32,066 bases of DNA from CAZSHX01 sp964606895 (lineage in GTDB: Bacteria > Bacteroidota > Ignavibacteria > Kapaibacteriales > UBA2268): assembly GCA_964606895.1 (NCBI GenBank), contig CAZSHX010000055.1, forward strand, positions 1 to 32,066, read 5' to 3'. The notes beneath the pieces were generated by a model, which was not told where the DNA came from, did not search any database, and saw nothing but the letters and a program-made list of their open reading frames with translations. This document shows positions 25,334 through 32,066 of this stretch, piece after piece. Both the position numbers and the translations under genes were made by a program. The stretch's first letter is position 1. Every line of letters starts with the position of its first letter.

Positions 25334-27220
25334 ATGAAACGTTTCAGGACACTTTTAGCAATCGCTATTTTTACTTTATTCTCTTCTCTTGCATTTGCTC
25401 AGACACCCGGCTGGGTAGTGGGAGATTTCCATCAGCACACAACTTTTACAGATGGTTCATATAGTTTCTTTTATATGATGCAGAAAAATGCCCAATATAA
25501 TCTTAATTGGTGGGCAAACAGCGAACATGGCGGCGGATTTAACAGAAATGCTTTCCTCAGCGGTTATGACCTGTATTCAGGCAAAGACTCAACCGGCAAA
25601 GTTTTAACAACTACAACTTTCTGGGATACTTACTCTCCCGCAAAGATTATCGGAAACGGCGTAGGTCCAAAAAATCCTAATATGTGGAGATGGCAGAGCC
25701 TGAGGGATTATTCGTATAATGGTATAAGAATTACACGCAACACATATCCTTCAAAAGTTGTTTTTCAGGGTTATGAATGGAATGTTCCCGGTCACGAACA
25801 TTGCAGTTTCGCCACGTTTGCAGAACAATTCAAAGCAAACGATAATGAAAATGCACTTTCCGAATATGAATACAGATTCGATGCGAACGACAAAGATACA
25901 GTCGGTGGTTTAGCTCAGGGCTGGACAGGTAAAAATTTCGTCAATGACCATGCAAAAGCTGTTCAGGCTGTTACATGGCTTCAGAATAATCACAGATTGA
26001 CAAGTTGGGCTGTATTTGCACATCCTGAAAGAAAACCACAAACAAAAGGCGGATATCAAATAAAGGATTTCAGAGATTTCAATGAAGCCGCTCCTGACGT
26101 AGCTTTCGGTTTTGAAAGCATTCCCGGTCATCAAATGGGAGCTGAGCGCGGCGGTTACGGCAACACAGCTGTCGGTGGAGGAACTTATGGAGGTTCGGGA
26201 TATTTTTCAGCTAAAGTTGGTGGGTTGTGGGATGCAATGCTTTCGGAAGGAAGACATTTCTGGCTATTCTCTAACTCAGATTGTCACGATACAACAACTG
26301 CAACAGGAAGTGATTTCTTCCCCGGTGAATATCAAAAAAACAATACTTACGTTTCTGATATCAGCAGTCCACAGGCAATTGTTGACGGTATGCGTGCTGG
26401 TAATACATGGGTTGTGACAGGCGATTTGATTGATACATTAAATTTCAAAGTCGAAGCTTCAACAATTGGCGAAACAGCAAATGTAACAGGTTCTACAGCT
26501 AACATCACTATAAAAATTCATGACAAGCAAACTCCAAACTATAATATCTGGAGTACGTACAACAATCCAAAAGTTGACCACGTTGACCTGATTGGCGGAA
26601 AGCTTGGAAGCAAAATTGCACCAACTGACCCGTTATATAATGTTGATACCGTTAGTACAACAAGGGTTATTGCAAGATTTGATGCAGTCGGCGGTGCAAC
26701 AGATACAAAAGGTATTGTCAGCCAAAAATGGACTGACAAAGGAAATGGCTGGAAAGAAATGACAATGCAGGTTACAATGACTTCAAATATGTATTTCAGA
26801 TTGAGAGGTACCAATCTTGCTTTAAATGTTCCTCAGGAAACAGACGGAGCCGGAAATCCACTTGCTGATTCATTAAACGGAGGCATTACGGGCAACACAA
26901 GGGCAAAAGCCTTTTCAGATTTATGGTTCTATTCAAATCCGATTTTCGTCAAATCAACTCTGTTTTCTTCTGTTGAGGATGGAAAAGAACCATCAAGAAC
27001 TTTCCTTGTTTTTCCTAATCCCACTAATAACACAGTATCTGTGAAATGTCCTTCAGGTTCCAAATTATCAGTTTTCAATTTAGAAGGTCAGGAATTACTC
27101 TCTAAGAATATGGAAACCGATTTGAACACAATCAGCTTAGAAAAATTTATCACCGGAACATATATCATTGAAATCAATTACAACGGCGAAAAACATGTTG
27201 AAAAAGTCATTAAAAATTAA
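25334..27220 (+). CDS. Secreted PHP-domain phosphoesterase-like protein with T9SS sorting domain
   Basis: 628 aa with a signal peptide (1-23, A-F-A-Q). PHP (polymerase and histidinol phosphatase) metal sites: GDFHQHTTFTDG (30-41; His33, His35, Asp40), NSEHGG (62-67; Glu64, His65), GYEWNVPGHEH (146-156), FAHPERK (228-234), FGFES (258-262) and NSDCHD (314-319; His318). Together these fit a tri-metal phosphoesterase or amidohydrolase-like enzyme acting outside the cell. Residues about 350-540 are beta-rich. The T9SS type A sorting domain is at about 555-628 (VFPNPTNNTVSV, then LSVFNLEGQELL, then TGTYIIEI). The substrate could be a nucleotide, a sugar phosphate or a phosphodiester. It is followed at 38 nt by a second phosphoesterase, probably co-transcribed. 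Confidence 0.85.
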   Translation: MKRFRTLLAIAIFTLFSSLAFAQTPGWVVGDFHQHTTFTDGSYSFFYMMQKNAQYNLNWWANSEHGGGFNRNAFLSGYDLYSGKDSTGKVLTTTTFWDTYSPAKIIGNGVGPKNPNMWRWQSLRDYSYNGIRITRNTYPSKVVFQGYEWNVPGHEHCSFATFAEQFKANDNENALSEYEYRFDANDKDTVGGLAQGWTGKNFVNDHAKAVQAVTWLQNNHRLTSWAVFAHPERKPQTKGGYQIKDFRDFNEAAPDVAFGFESIPGHQMGAERGGYGNTAVGGGTYGGSGYFSAKVGGLWDAMLSEGRHFWLFSNSDCHDTTTATGSDFFPGEYQKNNTYVSDISSPQAIVDGMRAGNTWVVTGDLIDTLNFKVEASTIGETANVTGSTANITIKIHDKQTPNYNIWSTYNNPKVDHVDLIGGKLGSKIAPTDPLYNVDTVSTTRVIARFDAVGGATDTKGIVSQKWTDKGNGWKEMTMQVTMTSNMYFRLRGTNLALNVPQETDGAGNPLADSLNGGITGNTRAKAFSDLWFYSNPIFVKSTLFSSVEDGKEPSRTFLVFPNPTNNTVSVKCPSGSKLSVFNLEGQELLSKNMETDLNTISLEKFITGTYIIEINYNGEKHVEKVIKN

Positions 27221-27258
27221 ATTACTAACATTTTATTGAAATTTTGAAAGAATTACGT

Positions 27259-28464
27259 ATGATTAAAAGTCTTATCAATCAGATTTGGCAACAAAGATTA
27301 ACTGCGGGAAAAATCGCTATATCCTCTATGTTTGCGATTTTTATAATAAGCTGTAGTGACGATTCTACAACCACAACACCGACAACTACAACACCAACAA
27401 CCATTCAACTGGTTTATACTTCGGATTCACACTTTGGGATTACAAGAGCCTCTTTCCAAGGTGGTTCTAATGTGAATGCAAATATAGTAAATGCGGCTTT
27501 GGTTGCAAAAATAAATTCAATCTCGGCTTTAACTTTGCCAAATGACAACGGTATTCAAGCCGGAAAAACAGTAGGAGGAGTCGAATATCTTATCCATACC
27601 GGTGATATGGCTAATCGTCAGGAAACAGGAATTCAAAATGCAACTGCATCCTGGGTACAATTTTCAGCTACTTATTTAAATGGAATAACACTAAAGAATA
27701 AGAATAATCAAAAAACCGGATTTCTAATCTTACCCGGCAATCACGATGTTTCAGATGCAATCGGTTATTACAAAACGATGGACCCATTAACCGATAATGG
27801 CTCGATGGTCGGTGTTTACAATTATATGTTTCCTACTGCTCCGAAGACAACAGCAAATTACAACTATTCAACAGATAAAATCCATTATTCAAAAGATATT
27901 TCGGGAGTGCATTTTGTTTTTGTTAATATGTGGCCCGATTCAAGCGAACGTGTTTGGATTGAAAGCGATTTGAAAACTGTCAGTACTTCAACACCTGTAA
28001 TCCTATTTGCACACGACCAGCCAAATGTTGAATCAAAGCATTTCACCAACCCGAACGGAACTCATAACATTAACTCAACAGATAAATTTGAGAATCTAAT
28101 TCCGGAAGTTTTCAAAGACGGCACGAAAACCTCGGACCCAAGCACAATTGAACAAAAGGCATTTGTTGCTTTTATCAAAGCCCACACAAACATTAAAGCC
28201 TATTTCCACGGGAATGACAACGAGAATAAATTTTATGACTATAAAGGTCCCGACGGTGATATAACCTTGAAAACATTTCAGGTTGACTCTCCAATGAAAG
28301 GAAATATTTCGGGTACAGATGAAACGAAATTATCCTTTCAGTTAATAACAATTGACGTAACGGCTAAAACAATGACTGTTAGAGAATGTCTCTGGAATAC
28401 TGTTCCAACAACCCCTGCAACAGCTATTACGTTTGGTGCGACAATTACTATTTCATTGCAATAA
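27259..28464 (+). CDS. Lipoprotein-like calcineurin-type metallophosphoesterase
   Basis: 401 aa from the ATG at 27259; an in-frame TTG at 27244 is possible but less likely. The N-terminus has a hydrophobic stretch ending I-I-S-C (Cys32), a plausible lipobox, then a Thr/Pro-rich linker (TTTTPTTTTPTT). The catalytic domain shows YTSDSHFG, HTGDMAN, LPGNHDV, FAHDQP and, instead of the usual GHxH, YFHGNDNENKF. The last metal-binding block is thus altered (G-N-D-N). The protein would sit at the outer membrane facing the periplasm or outside. With the PHP protein it makes a two-gene extracytoplasmic phosphoesterase unit, ended by the terminator at 28480-28531. Confidence 0.82.
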   Translation: MIKSLINQIWQQRLTAGKIAISSMFAIFIISCSDDSTTTTPTTTTPTTIQLVYTSDSHFGITRASFQGGSNVNANIVNAALVAKINSISALTLPNDNGIQAGKTVGGVEYLIHTGDMANRQETGIQNATASWVQFSATYLNGITLKNKNNQKTGFLILPGNHDVSDAIGYYKTMDPLTDNGSMVGVYNYMFPTAPKTTANYNYSTDKIHYSKDISGVHFVFVNMWPDSSERVWIESDLKTVSTSTPVILFAHDQPNVESKHFTNPNGTHNINSTDKFENLIPEVFKDGTKTSDPSTIEQKAFVAFIKAHTNIKAYFHGNDNENKFYDYKGPDGDITLKTFQVDSPMKGNISGTDETKLSFQLITIDVTAKTMTVRECLWNTVPTTPATAITFGATITISLQ

Positions 28465-28479
28465 TATTTTTTAAAATTC

Positions 28480-28531
28480 AAATAAGGCTGTTCTCATAAT
28501 TCAATTATAAGAATCGAGACAGCCTTTATTT
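28480..28531 (+). terminator. Terminator after the phosphoesterase pair
   Basis: AAATAAGGCTGTTCTC (28480-28495) pairs with GAGACAGCCTTTATTT (28516-28531), with one bulged base on each side and a 20-nt loop. The stem ends in a U-rich arm. It lies 15 nt after the stop codon. Confidence 0.8.
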
Positions 28532-28621
28532 ATTGATACTTGGAAAGCCATTTTTTAAGTTTGTCATGAAATATTCATACAATCTGAACATTCCCTTTAT
28601 ATGGCTTAAACAAATATCAGC

Positions 28622-28629
28622 TATTTTTG
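28622..28629 (+). promoter_or_regulatory. Candidate -7 box for the kinase operon
   Basis: TATTTTTG matches TAnnTTTG exactly, 30 nt before the ATG at 28660. The upstream -33 element is weak (TTTA at 28596-28599, 22 nt away). Confidence 0.4.
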
Positions 28630-28659
28630 TTGACACAAAACATTTAGAAATCGGTAAGA

Positions 28660-29790
28660 ATGAAAACGATTATGAATTTAATTGTCTTCGAGAAAGATTC
28701 TGAGACTATTGAGTTAATCCGGAATACCCTGAAAGAAGAACATGTGAAAATTAGTAATGTTTCTAATTGGGAACAAACTGAGGAAATATCGCATAAAGAA
28801 AAAATTGACCTGATTATTTTCAATTATGAACTTAATTCTTCAACTAAATCAACTAATTACAACAAATTAAGGTCAGATAAAATTTATTCGCATACTCCGG
28901 TTATTTTTCTGTCCACCGAACCGGATGATTTGGATGAATTGCTTTCATTCGAACATCCGCAGGATGATTTTATTCTAAAACCTATCAAACCCACACTACT
29001 TAAAGCAAAAGTAAGAAGTTACAAATCAAGACTGAAAAATATTGTTGATGAATATGAAGACCAAATTGAAAAACTTAAAGATAACATTAAGTTTTTCTTC
29101 CCTCATGAATTTCGTACAGCTTTAAGTACAATTCTCGGATATTCCGAAATAATAAAGCAAACCACAGAATCAGCAAAAGATATAAGTGAATCCAAGATAC
29201 TTGAAATTTTTGAAATGTCATCAACCGTATTAAATGCAGGAAAATATCTTCAGAGAATTTCTGAAAATCTAATTTTGTATTCTCAGCTTCAGCTTATGAA
29301 GTCAGAAAAAATATCAAATACCGAATTTACAAATTCATCTTTGAATAATTCACTCGAAATCATTAATGATGCTGTTTTCGCTTTAACTTCTGAAAACAAC
29401 AGGAAAAATGATTTGGCTTTGACCCTTAATCCACTTTATATCCAAATCAACGGATATTTCTTCTATAAAATTATTTATGAACTGATTGATAATGCAATCA
29501 AATTTTCGGATATCGGCACCAAGATATTAATTAAAACCTTCAAGGAAGACAATAAATTCGTTTTTCAAATTTCTGACCATGGAAGAGGAATGATGCCAAA
29601 GGAAATAAAAAGTATTGGAGCATTTCGTCAATTTGAAAGAAATATTTTCGAACAGCAAGGTGTGGGTTTGGGCTTATCATTAGCAAAACTACTAACAGAG
29701 ATGAACAATGGTACATTTACAATCAACAGCAAGAAGAGCTTAGGAACAAATATTACGATTAGTCTCCCTTTAATAAATAATTTTCTGTAG
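28660..29790 (+). CDS. Hybrid histidine kinase with an N-terminal pseudo-receiver
   Basis: 376 aa, soluble. Residues 5-120 have a receiver fold: IDLIIFNYEL (49-58), PVIFLSTE (80-87) and FILKPIKP (104-111, conserved Lys107). The phosphoacceptor position is Asn55 rather than Asp, and the acidic pair near residue 11 is E-K-D. It should therefore not be phosphorylated and may act as a fixed or protein-binding input. A coiled linker (about 118-143) leads to a HisKA-like helix FFPHEFRTALSTILGYS (146-162, His149) and an ATPase domain (about 250-374) with IDNAIKFSD, ISDHGRGM and GVGLGLSLAKLL. The next kinase starts 4 nt after its stop, so the two are probably translated together. Confidence 0.88.
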   Translation: MKTIMNLIVFEKDSETIELIRNTLKEEHVKISNVSNWEQTEEISHKEKIDLIIFNYELNSSTKSTNYNKLRSDKIYSHTPVIFLSTEPDDLDELLSFEHPQDDFILKPIKPTLLKAKVRSYKSRLKNIVDEYEDQIEKLKDNIKFFFPHEFRTALSTILGYSEIIKQTTESAKDISESKILEIFEMSSTVLNAGKYLQRISENLILYSQLQLMKSEKISNTEFTNSSLNNSLEIINDAVFALTSENNRKNDLALTLNPLYIQINGYFFYKIIYELIDNAIKFSDIGTKILIKTFKEDNKFVFQISDHGRGMMPKEIKSIGAFRQFERNIFEQQGVGLGLSLAKLLTEMNNGTFTINSKKSLGTNITISLPLINNFL

Positions 29791-29794
29791 CTAT

Positions 29795-30979
29795 ATGACT
29801 GAATTTAAATCTCATAGTTTTAATGAATTACACCTAAAATCAACAGTTGGGGAATTATCATTATTTGATAATTCTGTAGATCTAAAAATTAAAGTATCTG
29901 ATGTTGAATTGCTTTTTTCAACAAATCCAATGCTACCCGGCTTAATACTTTTTGACAAGAAGTCTTTCATCGGAATGATATCACGAAAAGACTTTTACGA
30001 AACTTTCAGTAAACCTTTTCGCTACGAATTATATTCCGGCAGACCTATTCATTTTTTATTTGAGAGTTTAAGTAGTAAGTCGTGGTTGAAAATTCATTCG
30101 TCGTTGGAAATAGTAAATGCAGTTCAAACTGCCCTAACCAGACCCAAGGAAGAATTTGATGACCCAATTCTTGTGACTTTTGAAAATGGTTCTGTGAAAA
30201 TTCTTGATATTTACCAACTTATAATGGCAAATTCGCAGATTAACCTTATAGCAATGAAAGCATTAAAAGAAGCAAATGATTTGAAAACTGAAATGCTGAG
30301 TATTGCGGCTCATGATTTGAAAAATCCATTAAATGCCGCCTTGGGGCTAACGAAATTAGTCATTAATGATTTGCCGGATAGCACTGACGATATCAGAGAA
30401 ATGCTTGATATGGTGGTTTTAAGTTTAGGAAATATGCTTGCTTTGATTCTTGAGTTACTTAATTCTTCAGTTATTGAAGCAGGAAAAGTTAATTTGAAAA
30501 TGCAAATCTTTGACTTAGCCGAACTTTTGGCGGCAATCTGTTATCAGAACCAGCCTAATGCAGTAAATAAAGAACAAACCCTTGATTTTGAATATGATAG
30601 AGAAGGTATTTTTATCATCAATGGTGATTCATTGAAAATTCGTGAATCTATTGAAAACCTTGTTAGTAATGCAATAAAGTATTCACCTGCAAATTCGAGA
30701 ATTGTATTAGGTTTAGAAAGAATCGGAGAATACAATCGAATATCAGTCAAAGATATGGGTCCCGGATTTACAGATGAAGATATGAAAAAGCTATTCGGAA
30801 AATTCCAGCGATTATCTGCCCAGCCTACTGCCGGTGAATCATCTTCAGGTTTAGGTCTATATATAGCGAAACAAATCGTTGAACTTCATGAAGGCAAAAT
30901 ATGGGTTGAAAGCAGTCATCAGGAAGGTTCGACCTTTTTTATTGAGTTCACTGCTGTTGAATTGAATGATTTAAACTGA
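29795..30979 (+). CDS. Sensor histidine kinase with possible CBS-like N-terminal domain
   Basis: 394 aa, no membrane segment. Residues about 25-150 (FSTNPMLPGLILFDKKSFIGMISRKDFYETF, SKPFRYELYSGRPIHFLFE, DDPILVTFENGSVKILDIYQL) resemble the CBS-like input domain found in some bacterial signalling proteins; the match is by eye only. Then HisKA LSIAAHDLKNPLNAALGL (168-185, His173) and HATPase: ENLVSNAIKYSP (N-box), KDMGPGF, SSSGLGLYIAKQIVELHEGKIWVES. All catalytic boxes look intact. No response regulator is encoded within the window, so the partner is unknown. It is coupled to the pseudo-receiver kinase upstream. Confidence 0.85.
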   Translation: MTEFKSHSFNELHLKSTVGELSLFDNSVDLKIKVSDVELLFSTNPMLPGLILFDKKSFIGMISRKDFYETFSKPFRYELYSGRPIHFLFESLSSKSWLKIHSSLEIVNAVQTALTRPKEEFDDPILVTFENGSVKILDIYQLIMANSQINLIAMKALKEANDLKTEMLSIAAHDLKNPLNAALGLTKLVINDLPDSTDDIREMLDMVVLSLGNMLALILELLNSSVIEAGKVNLKMQIFDLAELLAAICYQNQPNAVNKEQTLDFEYDREGIFIINGDSLKIRESIENLVSNAIKYSPANSRIVLGLERIGEYNRISVKDMGPGFTDEDMKKLFGKFQRLSAQPTAGESSSGLGLYIAKQIVELHEGKIWVESSHQEGSTFFIEFTAVELNDLN

Positions 30980-31037
30980 CATTTATCTGATTTCCAACAT
31001 TAGCTTAACCCCAATTTTTGATTATTTATGTCACTTA

Positions 31038-31064
31038 AATCCAATTTGATTAAAAATTTGGATT
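31038..31064 (+). terminator. Possible weak terminator after the kinase pair
   Basis: AATCCAA (31038-31044) pairs with TTGGATT (31058-31064) over a 13-nt loop. The following AGCTTTGAT is not a good U-tract, so termination may be partial. It lies in the 184-bp gap before the TerB-like gene. Confidence 0.3.
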
Positions 31065-31163
31065 AGCTTTGATATATTCACTGAAAATTAACACTAAATA
31101 TCAACACAATTAACAATTAAATTTTAATTTGCTTTTTTTTAAAAAACTAATCTTAGAAAATAT

Positions 31164-31727
31164 ATGATAAACAATAATGCTAAAATCATAAGGAATGCAG
31201 AAGGAAAGCTTTTCCTTTATACTCCCGAATATGATACTGTTAAGGAACGGCTGGAAAGCAAATGGTTTCAGGATGATAAATTCATAAAGTTTTTTTCAGT
31301 TATTGAGTACTCAAAAGAGTTCATTCATGACTTAGCCAAAATCTGCAGTGCTTCAATAATGTCTGATGGAGTTCATCAAGAAGAAGAAACATTCGTTGCT
31401 ATGGAAATATGTAAAGAGATGAATATTTCATGGGATGAATTCAGTTCAATTTTAGACGAAGAAATCGTTAACTGCGAAAGTTCAAGTTATAATAATGTTT
31501 ACGAGTATCTCCGTCACTCGGAATTCGGCTCGCAAACCAAGAACGGAATGTTGCTTTTCGAAGCCGCACTTCATATTATTCTTGCTGACGGAATAATGAC
31601 CGAGAAAGAATCTCAGCTTTTGGCTGATATTGCAAAAATACTTAGCATATCAACAAGTAGTGTAATAAACAGGATAGCACAATTCCTGACATTTGAGAAG
31701 GAAATACTTGTTGATGTTCAACTCTAA
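31164..31727 (+). CDS. TerB-like protein with two acidic helical motifs
   Basis: 187 aa, all-alpha and acidic. Two related segments, ASIMSDGVHQEEETF (63-77) and HIILADGIMTEKESQLL (137-153), show the TerB signature A-D-G-x-x-x-x-x-E. This is the metal-binding turn of the tellurite resistance TerB/DjlA-N fold. Each is followed by a helix ending in I-C-K-E-M-N-I-S or I-A-K-I-L-S-I-S, so the protein looks like a tandem half-repeat. TerB-fold proteins are linked to membrane stress and to assembly of surface complexes; no specific role can be assigned. The gene is single, with a strong terminator 28 nt after the stop. Confidence 0.7.
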   Translation: MINNNAKIIRNAEGKLFLYTPEYDTVKERLESKWFQDDKFIKFFSVIEYSKEFIHDLAKICSASIMSDGVHQEEETFVAMEICKEMNISWDEFSSILDEEIVNCESSSYNNVYEYLRHSEFGSQTKNGMLLFEAALHIILADGIMTEKESQLLADIAKILSISTSSVINRIAQFLTFEKEILVDVQL

Positions 31728-31755
31728 GATTTGTCTCATTTTAGCTCGATGTTGC

Positions 31756-31802
31756 AAATAAAGGTTTCCAAGAAAAAATATTGTTTTTGGAAACCTTTAT
31801 TT
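31756..31802. terminator. Strong bidirectional terminator hairpin
   Basis: A perfect 16-bp stem (31756-31771 with 31787-31802, core AAAGGTTTCCAA / TTGGAAACCTTT) with a 15-nt loop. The arm ends are A/T-rich, so it could stop the TerB-like gene on the plus strand and the recombinase gene on the minus strand, which converge here. Confidence 0.85.
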
Positions 31803-31858
31803 AAAAAAGTAACTGTTTATTCAATATTATAAAGTTTATTAATTTTGTACTTTAATCC

Positions 31859-32066
31859 TCACAAATCAAATACTTTACGAACTTTGTCCAGTACTTCCGT
31901 GTTTGTCAATTTGATATATTTGTCGAATGATTTTATATCCCGATGCCCGCTGATTGGCATAATATATCTGGGATGAAGTTCTTTTTTGAGGCATATCGTT
32001 ATGAATGTTCGTCTCGCTGTGTGTGAGGATACCATTTCATATTTCTTTTTTACTTCTTCTTTTCTT
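31859..32066 (-). CDS. Tyrosine recombinase/integrase, C-terminus only (cut by window edge)
   Basis: The reverse strand is open from the window edge (first whole codon at 32065) to TGA at 31859-31861: ...VSSHTARRTFITICLKKE, then PISGHRDIKSFDKYIKLTN, ending KVRKVFDL. HTARR is the H-x-x-R box, GH is the third basic block, and the Tyr in SFDKYIK is the nucleophile. This is the phage-integrase type common on Bacteroidota integrative and transposable elements. About 68 residues are seen; the N-terminal core-binding part is outside. It lies just past a strong terminator, and any attachment site or cargo would be to the right of this window. Confidence 0.88.
   Translation of the reverse strand, partial: RKEEVKKKYEMVSSHTARRTFITICLKKELHPRYIMPISGHRDIKSFDKYIKLTNTEVLDKVRKVFDL

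Noticed and set aside
27244..27258. TTG start for the lipoprotein phosphoesterase
   Set aside because: The ATG at 27259 gives a shorter, more usual n-region before the lipobox; TTG adds only K-E-L-R.

Overview
The window looks like chromosomal DNA of an AT-rich member of the Bacteroidota in the broad sense (FCB group; Ignavibacteria or Kapabacteria would fit, but the sequence alone does not settle the class). Two things support this. At least eight secreted proteins end in, or in one case in a degenerate form of, the type IX secretion (T9SS) type A sorting domain (PNP...N..G..I..GiY...). Several gene starts are also preceded by the Bacteroidota -7 box TAnnTTTG. No rRNA, tRNA, CRISPR array or intact insertion sequence was seen.

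Layout. (1) 1-1141: the N-terminus of an extended SDR/epimerase, then a divergent DUF1330 gene / HxlR regulator pair. Their shared promoter region carries three repeat units at an exact 30-bp period. (2) 1485-14245, minus strand: seven tightly coupled genes (overlaps of 1-4 nt, one 4-nt gap). All have signal peptides and T9SS-type C-termini: an 897-aa protein of unknown function, a GH26 mannanase-like enzyme, an Asp-box propeller, a GH39-like enzyme, a propeller/beta-helix protein and two paralogous TIM-barrel glycosidase-like proteins. No SusC/SusD pair, transporter or regulator lies within the run. (3) 14573-15019: a YhcH/YiaL-family sugar protein on the plus strand.

(4) 15104-25071, minus strand: a ten-gene operon. 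In transcription order it encodes a GT-B/CDP-glycerol-transferase-like protein, an SpsF/CMP-sugar synthetase-like cytidylyltransferase, a two-subunit transketolase, a class III aminotransferase, an SDR, a short NeuB-type PEP-condensing synthase, a calcineurin-like phosphoesterase, an OlsF-like double acyltransferase and a DUF2141 protein. I read it as a route to an unusual amino-ulosonic acid or related CMP-activated surface sugar, joined to aminolipid or membrane acylation. The combination of transketolase and NeuB is the least ordinary thing in the window.

(5) 25334-28464, plus strand: a secreted PHP-type phosphoesterase with a T9SS sorting domain, followed by a lipoprotein-like calcineurin-type phosphoesterase and a clear terminator. 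(6) 28660-31727: two adjacent sensor histidine kinases, one with a receiver-like domain lacking the phosphoacceptor Asp and one with a possible CBS-like N-terminus, but no response regulator. A TerB-like protein and a 16-bp perfect-stem terminator follow. (7) 31859-32066, minus strand: the C-terminus of a tyrosine recombinase running off the right edge, a hint that a mobile element or integration hot spot starts there.

Surface carbohydrate is a theme running through the window: the T9SS operon appears built to act on polysaccharide outside the cell, and the ten-gene operon to build a surface sugar. That link is inferred from neighbourhood and domain content.
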